Source: an uncultured SAR86 cluster bacterium (GTDB lineage: Bacteria > Pseudomonadota > Gammaproteobacteria > Magnimaribacterales > AG-339-G14). Taken from it: a stretch of 64,000 nucleotides of DNA. Position numbers and translations under genes: made by a program. Numbering within the stretch: position 1 is the first letter of the stretch; each line of letters opens with the position of its first letter. The stretch spans positions 186,001-250,000 of the forward strand of contig CACMTR010000002.1 in assembly GCA_902616715.1 (NCBI GenBank). Reading direction: 5' to 3'. Shown one piece after another: positions 24,851 to 33,582 of this stretch. The notes beneath the pieces are model-generated. The model had not been told where the DNA came from, ran no database searches, and saw only the letters and a program-made list of their open reading frames with translations.

Positions 24851-27826
24851 GTGAAAAATTTTATAAAATATTTAGCAATAAGCGCTGCCTTAATGTTACT
24901 TAACACTTTTGCGTTCGCGCAAACAGTTGAAGAAGTAACAGTAACAGCCGCCAGAAAAGAGCAGTCGATTCAAGACGTTGCGATTTCAGTACAAGCAATT
25001 ACAGGCGATGATTTGGATCTCCAACACATCGACACTGCTGATGATTTAGCTTCAACTGTACCTGGATTTGACTTTAGTGAAGGTTTAGGTTCCGGAGTAT
25101 TATTAAAGGTTAGAGGCCTGTCAATTGTAACCATTACTTCTGCTTCTACTGCAGCTGCAATAACGGCGCAGAATGGACACCAAATCGATAACCGACCTTT
25201 TTCCACCGTCGGTTTTTACGATGCTGATAGGATCGAAATCCTTGAAGGACCTCAGGGGACCTTATATGGAAGAAATAGTACGACCGGTTTAATAAACTTT
25301 ATTACCGCAAAGCCAGGAGCAGATCAGTATTTATCTCTATCAGCTGGTGCCGATGGATTATCTCAACTTAAGTTTGCCAGGGATTTTGATTTATCAGATA
25401 CAGTTTCAATGAGGATAGCTGGTGTAAAGTATGATCGAGATGCAGTAGTTTATAACGCTGGAACTGGAAATGACGTTGATGATCGTGATTCATTTGGAAT
25501 TAGATCAACAATAGTTGCCGAATTGGATGACACGAACACTTTAACTTTTCAATTAGAAAAGACAGCAGTAAACGATAATCGTCAAAATTATGGTCTTTCA
25601 GCTTGTAATAGAGACCCGTTCTTTGGTTGTAGCCCTCTAACCGATGACCTCTCTTCGCATTTAAATAGACCTACGTTTGCAAGTGGTTCAATTACAAACA
25701 CTTTTAACGCTCTGACGAACATTAACGCTTCTGGAGCTGACTTATTCGCTGCTACTGATGCTGCCAGAATTAATAGTATCGATGCAATCAACAAAGACAC
25801 TGATCCATCTAGAAAAGATAATTTCGAAATGGCTTCACTGACCAATGTAACCGAATTAGACAACATGACGGTCACGTTGAAAGCAACTTTTATTGATTCG
25901 GACTACGACCACATAACTGATAACGATCACTCAAATGCGACTGGAGCTTTGAACAGTAGCTTTATTCCGGCTCCGGCATTTAGTATCCCTGCTCTAAGAA
26001 CTTTCTGTCTTGGCGACATAACTAATGTCACAACAGACAGGGCTTTTGAGTGTAGTAAAGTTGACACTACAACTGAACAGTTCGAAATAAACTTAGTTTC
26101 TGATTTTGATGGGCCTTTTAACTTCACAGTTGGGGCATACAACTATATGGACAACACTTACAACCAATATAATATTCAGACTGTTGCTTACTTGTTGCTG
26201 AACGACTTTGATCAACACCCTTACTCAACAAGTGGACTGTTTGGGACATACACACCAACAATGAACACTTTTGGTGGACAAGCATTCTATAGTGTCTTCG
26301 CAGGCGCATTACAACAAAATGCTGCTGCATTAGGAGCAGCAGTTCAGCAAGGAGGAACAGCTGGATTAGTAGCTGCTCTTCAAAACCAAGTTGGTCCTGG
26401 AATCAATGCAGCTTGTCAGGCTTTAAACCCTGCTTTCGGAGTAGCTGGTCAAGCTTTAGCGGCATTTAATCCATGTGTTAAAAGTATGCCTAGGGAAGCT
26501 GGAGGACTTATTTCAGACCAAAGAACTCAAAGAGACTCTCAAGCAGTCTATGGAGAATTCTATTGGGATGCTACCGACGACTTTAGGTTAACTTTAGGAG
26601 CTCGTTATATGGATGACCGATTTGCAACAAGAACAATGCAAGGTTTGTCTGATACGGCTTATACTGGCGGTACGGCTTGTGTAACAACTGATTACCAAGC
26701 ATGTTACAACCAAGGTTCAACTACCTCATCGTCTAAAAATGAAGTTGTTACCTATAAAGTAGCAGCTCAGTACAATTACGATCAAGGCATGGTCTATGCC
26801 TCATTCGTAACCGGTAACAGACCTTCAGGAGCTAACCCTGATGCAACTATTTTCCCTGAGTCTGACTCAGAGCAAATTGAAATTGGTACTAGAAACGTTT
26901 TATTTGGTGGGGCGCTGCGTTTGAATGCAACTTTCTTCTCACAAGAAGTTACCGATTCACAACAGAGTGTTATCAGGTTCTCTTCTTCGTATGTTGAACC
27001 TCATGACTTCACGCATGAAGGATTCCAGTTGAATGTTCAAGGATTTGTAACTCCTACAACTATCATATCTGTGAACGCCCTTACTACTGACAGTACCTAT
27101 GACACAATTGCAGCAACTGCTGCTAACACTGTTGCGTCAGCGAATCTTGGCTATGCATATGCAGCAGGATCGATGTCTTTAGACCCACAAAATCCAACTG
27201 CAGCAACTAGTTTCACTAACATTAGTCGAACAGCTGCAGCTGCAATAACTGTTGCGCCATCAACAAGCTTGGATGATGGACTACAACAGATCTGTGCAGC
27301 TCTTCCAGCTGCTATTGCTAGAACTTGTACAACTGTGAGCTACGCACAAGACAGCTCTGGCAATTACTTAATCAACTCGTATGGAGATGTTTACGCAATA
27401 GCCAATTCTACTTTAACTCCAATCAATGCCACTCAAGGCTTAGGAACTTACCAAGTCATGCAAGAAATTGGTGGAAATAAAGTACCTGGGACAGCTGACT
27501 TAGAGGCCACAGTTACTTTAACTCAGCTTTACCAATTTGGCGGTGGTTCTGGAGCAATAAATCTTTCTTATCACTATAAAGATGAAGTTCATGGAGACTT
27601 ATTTAACAATACTAGGTATCTTGCTCCTGACACTGAGTACTTCAATTTGAATGCTACTTATGAGCCAGATAATGCTGATTGGTATATCAACCTCTGGGCT
27701 AGGAATATATTTGATAAAAGACATATCAACTCCATATCTAAAAACAGTAACCTTCAAGGAGGTAACCCTTTCTTAACTTTTGACCAAGGTCGAAAACTAG
27801 GATTGGATTTTGGATATAATTTCTAA
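24851..27826 (+). CDS. TonB-dependent outer-membrane receptor, second of a tandem pair
   Basis: A 991-residue paralogue of the preceding receptor. The signal peptide (to NTFAFA), the TonB-box region QTVEEVTVTAARKEQSIQD, the plug EGPQGTLYGRNSTTGLINF and the last residues GLDFGYNF are near-identical to those of its neighbour. The largest differences are an Ala/Gln-rich segment around residues 475-520 (AAALGAAVQQGGTAGLVAAL) and loops near residues 780-830. Translation starts at GTG after GGGAGGAG. The pair probably arose by tandem duplication followed by divergence of surface loops. The substrate is unknown. Confidence 0.95.
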   Translation: MKNFIKYLAISAALMLLNTFAFAQTVEEVTVTAARKEQSIQDVAISVQAITGDDLDLQHIDTADDLASTVPGFDFSEGLGSGVLLKVRGLSIVTITSASTAAAITAQNGHQIDNRPFSTVGFYDADRIEILEGPQGTLYGRNSTTGLINFITAKPGADQYLSLSAGADGLSQLKFARDFDLSDTVSMRIAGVKYDRDAVVYNAGTGNDVDDRDSFGIRSTIVAELDDTNTLTFQLEKTAVNDNRQNYGLSACNRDPFFGCSPLTDDLSSHLNRPTFASGSITNTFNALTNINASGADLFAATDAARINSIDAINKDTDPSRKDNFEMASLTNVTELDNMTVTLKATFIDSDYDHITDNDHSNATGALNSSFIPAPAFSIPALRTFCLGDITNVTTDRAFECSKVDTTTEQFEINLVSDFDGPFNFTVGAYNYMDNTYNQYNIQTVAYLLLNDFDQHPYSTSGLFGTYTPTMNTFGGQAFYSVFAGALQQNAAALGAAVQQGGTAGLVAALQNQVGPGINAACQALNPAFGVAGQALAAFNPCVKSMPREAGGLISDQRTQRDSQAVYGEFYWDATDDFRLTLGARYMDDRFATRTMQGLSDTAYTGGTACVTTDYQACYNQGSTTSSSKNEVVTYKVAAQYNYDQGMVYASFVTGNRPSGANPDATIFPESDSEQIEIGTRNVLFGGALRLNATFFSQEVTDSQQSVIRFSSSYVEPHDFTHEGFQLNVQGFVTPTTIISVNALTTDSTYDTIAATAANTVASANLGYAYAAGSMSLDPQNPTAATSFTNISRTAAAAITVAPSTSLDDGLQQICAALPAAIARTCTTVSYAQDSSGNYLINSYGDVYAIANSTLTPINATQGLGTYQVMQEIGGNKVPGTADLEATVTLTQLYQFGGGSGAINLSYHYKDEVHGDLFNNTRYLAPDTEYFNLNATYEPDNADWYINLWARNIFDKRHINSISKNSNLQGGNPFLTFDQGRKLGLDFGYNF

Positions 27827-27843
27827 TAGACCCCGTATATAAG

Positions 27844-27872
27844 AAAAGCCCTGCTCATGCAGGGCTTTTTTT
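27844..27872 (+). terminator. Intrinsic terminator after second receptor
   Basis: GCCCTGC and GCAGGGC form a perfect 7-bp stem with loop TCAT, preceded by AAAA and followed by seven T. The stem is nearly the same as that of the terminator after the first receptor, as expected if the duplication included the 3' flank. Confidence 0.92.
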
Positions 27873-27955
27873 AAAACAGAATAGAATAACTTTCATAAAT
27901 TATTTATAATCATCTTTCGGTATAAAGATCGAATTAACGAATTTTAGGAGAAATT

Positions 27956-29149
27956 ATGAGAAATGTAGTTATCGTAGACAGTGTGAGAACTGGTCTAGCA
28001 AAATCATTCAGAGGGGGATTTAACCAAACACGTGCTGACAATATGGCGGCCCATTTAGTTGACGCGCTCTTAGAAAGAAATCCAGGATTAGATCCTGCAG
28101 CCGTTGAAGATATGATTCTAGGTTGTGGAGCTCCTGAAGGAGCGCAAGGGCATAACATTGCAAGAAATGTAGCGGTATTATCTAAGCTTCCAATAGAAGT
28201 TGGAGGGACAACTGTGAACAGATACTGTTCTTCTGGCTTACAAACTGTAGCCATGGCAGCAACTCAAGTTCAAAGTGGTTTTAGTGACTGTATTATGGCT
28301 GGTGGAGTTGAATCAATTTCTACAACACAAGGCAACACCAACATGCACATGTATGTGAACGACAAGCTTGCCGCCGATGTTCCCGGCATTTACCACGCCA
28401 TGGGTCAAACTGCCGAGTGTGTTGCTAAACGTTACAACGTCACTAGAGAAGCTCAAGACGAATATGCACTTTCTAGTCAAGAAAGAACCGCTGCTGCGCA
28501 AGAAGCAGGTCTTTATAGCGATGAAATTATTCCAATGGACACGGTCATGAAACTTGTCAATAAAGAAACTGGAGCGGAAAAAGATGTTGAAGTCACAGTA
28601 GATCGAGATGATTGCAATCGTCCAGATACTACTCTTGAAGGTCTTTCATCCTTGAAACCTGTTTTTGATCCTGAAGGTGGATCGGTGACAGCTGGGAATT
28701 CTTCACAATTATCAGACGGTGCATCAGTTACTTTAGTTATGAGTGAGGAGAAGGCTTTAGAGATGGGCCTAGAACCTAAACTATATTTTAGAGGCTTCAC
28801 TGTTGTTGGTTGTCAGCCAGATGAGATGGGCATTGGACCAGTGTATTCAATTCCTAAATTACTTAAGTCAGCTGATTTGAAGATGGAAGATATTGACCTT
28901 TGGGAACTTAATGAAGCTTTTGCTTCTCAGGTTGTTTATATCAGGGACACTTTGGGTTTACCAACTGATAAATTAAATGTTAACGGTGGATCAATTTCTA
29001 TTGGACATCCATTTGGTATGACTGGATCAAGACAGGTAGGTCATATGGCTCGTGAACTTAATCGCAGAGGCGGCAAGTACGGAATCGTTACCATGTGTGT
29101 TGGTGGCGGTATGGGAGCTACTGGTCTTTTTGAGGCTTATCAATCCTAA
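27956..29149 (+). CDS. Thiolase (acetyl-CoA C-acyltransferase)
   Basis: A 397-residue thiolase that cleaves or forms 3-ketoacyl-CoA. The nucleophilic cysteine is Cys91 in NRYCSSGLQ, the general base is His351 in SIGHPFGMTGSR, and the second cysteine is Cys381 in MCVGGGMGATG; MAGGVESIS is also present. Degradative FadA and biosynthetic AtoB or PhaA share these motifs, and no fadB, atoD or phaB is adjacent, so direction and chain length are open. The ATG has an AGGAG Shine-Dalgarno flanked by AATTT/AAATT, which could partly hide it. It begins 83 bases after a terminator. Confidence 0.94.
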   Translation: MRNVVIVDSVRTGLAKSFRGGFNQTRADNMAAHLVDALLERNPGLDPAAVEDMILGCGAPEGAQGHNIARNVAVLSKLPIEVGGTTVNRYCSSGLQTVAMAATQVQSGFSDCIMAGGVESISTTQGNTNMHMYVNDKLAADVPGIYHAMGQTAECVAKRYNVTREAQDEYALSSQERTAAAQEAGLYSDEIIPMDTVMKLVNKETGAEKDVEVTVDRDDCNRPDTTLEGLSSLKPVFDPEGGSVTAGNSSQLSDGASVTLVMSEEKALEMGLEPKLYFRGFTVVGCQPDEMGIGPVYSIPKLLKSADLKMEDIDLWELNEAFASQVVYIRDTLGLPTDKLNVNGGSISIGHPFGMTGSRQVGHMARELNRRGGKYGIVTMCVGGGMGATGLFEAYQS

Positions 29150-29172
29150 CTTTAAATTTTCCGTGTCTTTAA

Positions 29173-30117
29173 ATGAAAGATTCGGATGAATTTAGTTTTT
29201 TAAAAGAAACTTTCAAATCTTTGGGGAATCAATATTTTGATTCCTCAGAGATTATTATCGGACCGGGCGATGACGCGGGCTTAGTAAAGAACTCACAAGA
29301 CACAATTTATTCAGTGGATGCTTCAGTAGCAGGGGTTCATTTTCCAGAAAATTTAGCAGCTGAGCATGTGGCCTTTAGATCGCTCAGTACCGCTGCAAGT
29401 GATGTGGTTGCCTGCGGAGGTGCTTTAAAATGGATTTTAGTATCTTTGACAGTAGACAACGTTGATTTACATTGGATGCAAGAATTTGTAAAAGGGTTAA
29501 AAAATTTTTCGGACGAATATTCCTGCCCAATCTTAGGTGGAGATTTGAGCAAAGGAAAACAGTGCAATATAGCTGTCACAGTTTGTGGAAAGTTGAACCA
29601 ACAAAATTTTATGAAACGTAGTGGGGCAAAAATTGGCGATAAAATTTTTGTGACTAATGAGTTAGGTTTAGCTAAAAAGGGCTTAGAAGAGATTAACTTA
29701 AATCCAGAAGAGATAAACTTGTCTTCTAAAAATGTTATCAAATTTATACGTCCAAAATTGCATTTAAATTTCGGACAAGAAATCTCACATCTTGTTAATT
29801 CTTGCATTGATATTTCAGATGGCCTTATTTCAGATCTTGGGCACATATGCGAAGCAAGTGACGTTGGTGCTCAATTGAATGCTGATTCAATACCTTTTGA
29901 AGGTGTAATTGATGAGGCTTTATCTTGGGGAGACGACTACGAATTATGTTTTACAGCAGCAGCAGGAATGGAGTCGGAAGTCGAGGCTTTAGGAAAAAAA
30001 TATGGACTCAGGATTACGCAAATTGGTGAAATTACGACAAATTTAGGAGTTGAAGTTTATAAAAATGGCCATTTAGTAACTTTTAAAAAAACGGGCTACA
30101 ATCACTTCGATGAGTAA
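29173..30117 (+). CDS. thiL: Thiamine-monophosphate kinase
   Basis: ThiL phosphorylates thiamine monophosphate to the active diphosphate with ATP. It belongs to the AIR synthetase/PurM fold: GPGDDAGLV near residue 36, the metal site SVDASVAGVHF, RSLSTAASDVVACGG, and LGGDLSKGKQ. The protein has 314 residues, a normal length. It overlaps pgpA by eight bases, the usual gammaproteobacterial coupling, though the nusB that commonly precedes thiL is about 13 kb away here. Confidence 0.95.
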   Translation: MKDSDEFSFLKETFKSLGNQYFDSSEIIIGPGDDAGLVKNSQDTIYSVDASVAGVHFPENLAAEHVAFRSLSTAASDVVACGGALKWILVSLTVDNVDLHWMQEFVKGLKNFSDEYSCPILGGDLSKGKQCNIAVTVCGKLNQQNFMKRSGAKIGDKIFVTNELGLAKKGLEEINLNPEEINLSSKNVIKFIRPKLHLNFGQEISHLVNSCIDISDGLISDLGHICEASDVGAQLNADSIPFEGVIDEALSWGDDYELCFTAAAGMESEVEALGKKYGLRITQIGEITTNLGVEVYKNGHLVTFKKTGYNHFDE

Positions 30118-30616
30118 TAAGTTCTCTGTTCTTTCATCACCCTATTCCTTAGTTGCAACTTTATTTGGAATTGGTTACTTGCCTTTTGCGCCAGGAACTT
30201 GGGGCTCGCTTGCGGCATTAAGTACTTTTTTATTTTCTGTTATTTATTTTGCTTTAAATTTTATAACGGTATTTTTTATAACAGTAATTATAATTATCTT
30301 TTCTATTTTGGTTTGTCACCAAGCTACTTCTAAATTAATTGAACCTGAAAGAGATCAAAAATCAATTGTTCTAGATGAATTTGCAGGCTTATGGGTTGCT
30401 TGTTTACCTTCTGCTAGTATTTTAATGGTTAAAGAACTCTTAATTTTTTCGGTATTAGCTTTTATTTTTTTTCGAGTATTTGATATTTGGAAACCTGCAC
30501 CAATAGGCCTAATTGATAAGAAATTTAAAAACGGACTAGGTATAGTTGGAGATGATCTAATTGCTGGAATATATGCCGCAATAACTACAAGTTTAGTTTT
30601 TTATTTATTTGTTTAA
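30110..30616 (+). CDS. pgpA: Phosphatidylglycerophosphatase A
   Basis: PgpA removes phosphate from phosphatidylglycerol phosphate at the inner membrane, the step after PgsA, whose gene starts at 63602. The 168-residue protein has GIGYLPFAPGTWGSLAAL, the acidic motif IVLDEFAGLWVA and FRVFDIWKPAPIGLIDKKFKNGLGIVGDD characteristic of the family, with about three or four membrane segments. It overlaps thiL at the 5' end and the convergent dxs by 32 bases at the 3' end, the longest such overlap in the window. Confidence 0.95.
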   Translation: MSNKFSVLSSPYSLVATLFGIGYLPFAPGTWGSLAALSTFLFSVIYFALNFITVFFITVIIIIFSILVCHQATSKLIEPERDQKSIVLDEFAGLWVACLPSASILMVKELLIFSVLAFIFFRVFDIWKPAPIGLIDKKFKNGLGIVGDDLIAGIYAAITTSLVFYLFV

Positions 30617-32459
30617 TAATTTTTGTTTTTTCTAGATTTGCCTCAGTTTTCTGATCTGACGGAGAACCAACTGATGGAAAATTATCAGGAATTCCAACAT
30701 TTAAAATTTTAGTTGATGCGCTAGTATTATTTAAAAATTCATTCACAGCTGATCCTGCACCACCTGCAATCATGTTTTCTTCAAGAGTAACTAATAATTC
30801 ATGTTTTCGAGCAAGTTTTGTAATCAAATCCTCATCTAGAGGTTTTACGAAGCGCATATCAATTAAACTGCAATCCATTTCATCAGCGATCTCATCAGCT
30901 AAATTTAAAAGCGAGCCAAACGATAGAATTGCTAGGTTGTTTTCTTTTTCTCTTAATATTTTTGCTTTTCCAACAGATAAAGTTTCTTGAGTATTTTCAA
31001 TTTTTTCTCCAGGCCCCGAACCTCTCGGATATCTCACGGCAACCGGACCATCTATTATGTAACCAGTATTTAGCATTTTCCACAATTCGTCTTCATTGGA
31101 GGGAGTCATGATGGTTAGATTTGGGACACATCTCAGGTACGTTAAATCAAAAATACCTGCGTGAGTAGCACCGTCTTCTCCGACAAATCCAGCTCTGTCT
31201 ATGGCTAATAAAACGTTTAAGTTTTGAATTGCCACATCATGGATCAATTGATCATAAGCTCTTTGTAAAAAAGTAGAATAAATAGCTAGTACTGGTTTTT
31301 TGCCTGCGCAAGCTAAACCAGCAGCAAAAGTCATGCTGTGTTGTTCAGCAATAGCCACGTCATAAAACTGATTTGGAAAAGTTTTTGAAAAATTAACTAA
31401 CCCCGAGCCTTCAGTCATAGCTGGTGTGATGGCTATAAAATTTTTATCTTTACTGGCTTTTTCACAAGCCCATTCTCCAAAAATATCTGAGTATTTGGCT
31501 TTTTTATTTTGGTTGGCTTCTTCTGGAGACGGCATTTTAGAAATAGCATGATAGCCAATAGGATCTGCTTCAGCTGGAACAAAACCCTTGCCCTTGGTAG
31601 TAATCACGTGAAGAAATTTTGGGCCTTTTAAATTTTCGAGATTTTTTAAGGTCTCCACCAAAAAATTTAAATCATGTCCATCAATTGGGCCAATGTAATG
31701 AAAACCCAATTCTTCAAACATGGCCCCAGGAGTAAACATGCCTTTGAAATGAATTTCAGCTTTGCTAGCAAATCTTTTAGCGGAGGGTATAAATCTCATT
31801 GCTTTTTTCCCACCTTCACGAATTTGGGTATACCATTTGCTCGACCAAATTTTGTTTAAGTAATTAGAGATGCCTCCGATATTATTAGAAATGGACATGT
31901 TGTTATCGTTAAGCACAATGAGAAGATCTTCATCTTCCAAGGATCCCGCATGAGCCAAAGCTTCAAATGCCATGCCTCCTGTGATTGCACCATCGCCAAT
32001 AACTGCTACATTTTTATTATTGGAATCTTCATCACCTCTTGCCATTCCAAGAGCTGCACTTATTGAAGTACTGGAATGACCTACGCCAAAGACATCATGT
32101 GGACTTTCATCTCTAGAAGGAAAGGGATGCAAACCATCTTTTTTTCTAATATTTTCTATACTATTTTTTCTTCCAGTAAGAATTTTATGCGGATAAGTTT
32201 GATGACCTACGTCCCAAACTATTTTATCTTCAGGAGAATTAAAAATATGATGCAGTGCGATCGTTAATTCAATTACGCCAAGGCCAGCACCAAAATGCCC
32301 TCCAGATCTTCCAACCGAATAGAGTAAATATCCTCTCAATTCATCAGCTAGCTGAATTAACTCTACTTTGGTAAGATTTTTAATACCCTCTGGTAAGTCT
32401 AATGAATCCATTAGATTGGTTATTGGTAGTTCTTTTGGAATTTCTTTAAAAGTCTTCAT
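30585..32459 (-). CDS. dxs: 1-deoxy-D-xylulose-5-phosphate synthase
   Basis: Dxs joins pyruvate and glyceraldehyde 3-phosphate with thiamine diphosphate, the first MEP-pathway step. The protein has 624 residues with GGHFGAGLGVIELTIALH, VWDVGHQTYPHKILTGR, the ThDP/Mg motif GDGAITGGMAFEALAHAG with LNDNNMSIS, and the pyrimidine half RAGFVGEDGATHAG. ThiL, just across the overlap, makes its cofactor. The start codon follows directly on ispA, with no gap, at the end of the efflux-xseB-ispA-dxs run. Confidence 0.97.
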   Translation of the reverse strand: MKTFKEIPKELPITNLMDSLDLPEGIKNLTKVELIQLADELRGYLLYSVGRSGGHFGAGLGVIELTIALHHIFNSPEDKIVWDVGHQTYPHKILTGRKNSIENIRKKDGLHPFPSRDESPHDVFGVGHSSTSISAALGMARGDEDSNNKNVAVIGDGAITGGMAFEALAHAGSLEDEDLLIVLNDNNMSISNNIGGISNYLNKIWSSKWYTQIREGGKKAMRFIPSAKRFASKAEIHFKGMFTPGAMFEELGFHYIGPIDGHDLNFLVETLKNLENLKGPKFLHVITTKGKGFVPAEADPIGYHAISKMPSPEEANQNKKAKYSDIFGEWACEKASKDKNFIAITPAMTEGSGLVNFSKTFPNQFYDVAIAEQHSMTFAAGLACAGKKPVLAIYSTFLQRAYDQLIHDVAIQNLNVLLAIDRAGFVGEDGATHAGIFDLTYLRCVPNLTIMTPSNEDELWKMLNTGYIIDGPVAVRYPRGSGPGEKIENTQETLSVGKAKILREKENNLAILSFGSLLNLADEIADEMDCSLIDMRFVKPLDEDLITKLARKHELLVTLEENMIAGGAGSAVNEFLNNTSASTKILNVGIPDNFPSVGSPSDQKTEANLEKTKIIKQINKKLNL

Positions 32460-33356
32460 TTACGATTGTCTCTCAACAATTAATTTACATAAATCTTCTA
32501 ATTTTTTTGTATCGTAAGGAAGGGACTTTAGAATTTTGATTCCAGTATCTGCAAGCTTTTGAGCTTTTTTTTGAGATTTCTCTAATCCCAAAATAGAAGG
32601 GTATGTTGATTTATTTTTATTTTGGTCGGAACCAACTGGTTTTCCAATATTTTTTTCATCACCAATTACGTCGAGAATATCGTCTCTAATTTGGAAAGCT
32701 AATCCAAATTTTTTTGAAAATTTAATCAATTTAGTTATTTCTTCTTTCTTAATTTCTTTCTTTAAAAGGCATACAGCTAAGACGCAAGCTTCAATAAGTT
32801 TGCCGGTTTTTAGATAGTGAACTTTATCTAATTGTTGTTCATTTAATTTTTTATTCTCTGCTTTTATATCTAAATTTTGACCTTCTACCATTCCCTTTGG
32901 CCCACAAGCTTTCGCAAAAATATTAATAATTTTGCATTTTGACTCGGCAGATAGATTTTCATCATTAATGGAAGTAAGGATTTCTAGTGACAGAGGTTGT
33001 ATAGCATCTCCAGCTAGAATTGCGGTAGCTTCACTAAATTTCTTATGACAACTGAGTTTACCGCGCCTAAAATCATCATCGTCCATAGCTGGTAAATCAT
33101 CATGAATTAATGAATAGCAATGAATAAGTTCGCCTGCAGCAGCCATCAAATCAATTGTTTTTTTATCAACGTCTACTTTAAGTGCTTCAGCCATTAATAA
33201 CATTAGTTGGGGCCTCATTCTTTTACCCCCATTCATCACAGAATAGTGAATTGCTTTAGTTATCTCAGAATAGTTTTTTTCAGGAATAGAATTGAGTAAA
33301 GCCTTATTTATTCTAGAAAGATTTTTGTCTAGATAAGTTGCTTTATTATTCTTCAT
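32460..33356 (-). CDS. ispA: Polyprenyl (farnesyl) diphosphate synthase
   Basis: IspA extends IPP and DMAPP to geranyl and farnesyl diphosphate. The first Asp-rich motif is [18 protein letters not shown] and the second [10 protein letters not shown], both intact, with GGKRMRPQL near the N-terminus for IPP binding. At 298 residues it matches the short-chain prenyl synthases next to dxs. Some relatives make geranylgeranyl diphosphate. It overlaps the xseB end by 11 bases. MiaA in the same window uses the DMAPP from this pathway. Confidence 0.94.
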   Translation of the reverse strand: MKNNKATYLDKNLSRINKALLNSIPEKNYSEITKAIHYSVMNGGKRMRPQLMLLMAEALKVDVDKKTIDLMAAAGELIHCYSLIHDDLPAMDDDDFRRGKLSCHKKFSEATAILAGDAIQPLSLEILTSINDENLSAESKCKIINIFAKACGPKGMVEGQNLDIKAENKKLNEQQLDKVHYLKTGKLIEACVLAVCLLKKEIKKEEITKLIKFSKKFGLAFQIRDDILDVIGDEKNIGKPVGSDQNKNKSTYPSILGLEKSQKKAQKLADTGIKILKSLPYDTKKLEDLCKLIVERQS

Positions 33357-33582
33357 CGAAAGTTTCTAAGTCTACTGACCCATCTTTACTTTCGACAAGT
33401 TTTTGGATTTTTAATTCCGCTTTGGATAGAAGATTTTGGCAATGTTTAGTAAGCTTCACGCCTTCTTCAAACGTTTTAATAGATTCTTCTAAGGGAAGAT
33501 CACCGTTTTCAAGATCAGAAACTATTTTTTCTAATTTCTTAAGAGAGGTTTCAAAATCTTTATTGTTTTCTTGTTTACTCAT
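33346..33582 (-). CDS. xseB: Exodeoxyribonuclease VII small subunit
   Basis: XseB is the small coiled-coil subunit of exonuclease VII, several of which wrap one XseA. The 78-residue protein contains the family core [35 protein letters not shown] and [15 protein letters not shown]. XseA is not in the window. It overlaps the efflux pump gene by eight bases and ispA by 11, so it is translated within one polycistron. Confidence 0.95.
   Translation of the reverse strand: MSKQENNKDFETSLKKLEKIVSDLENGDLPLEESIKTFEEGVKLTKHCQNLLSKAELKIQKLVESKDGSVDLETFDEE

Noticed and set aside
21603-27826. Mobile element or long direct repeats flanking the receptor pair
   Set aside because: Similarity is confined to the genes and terminators; no transposase, terminal inverted repeats or target duplications were seen.
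29337-29846. Minus-strand open frame of 169 codons
   Set aside because: It lies wholly inside thiL, has no recognisable motifs and no promoter or Shine-Dalgarno.
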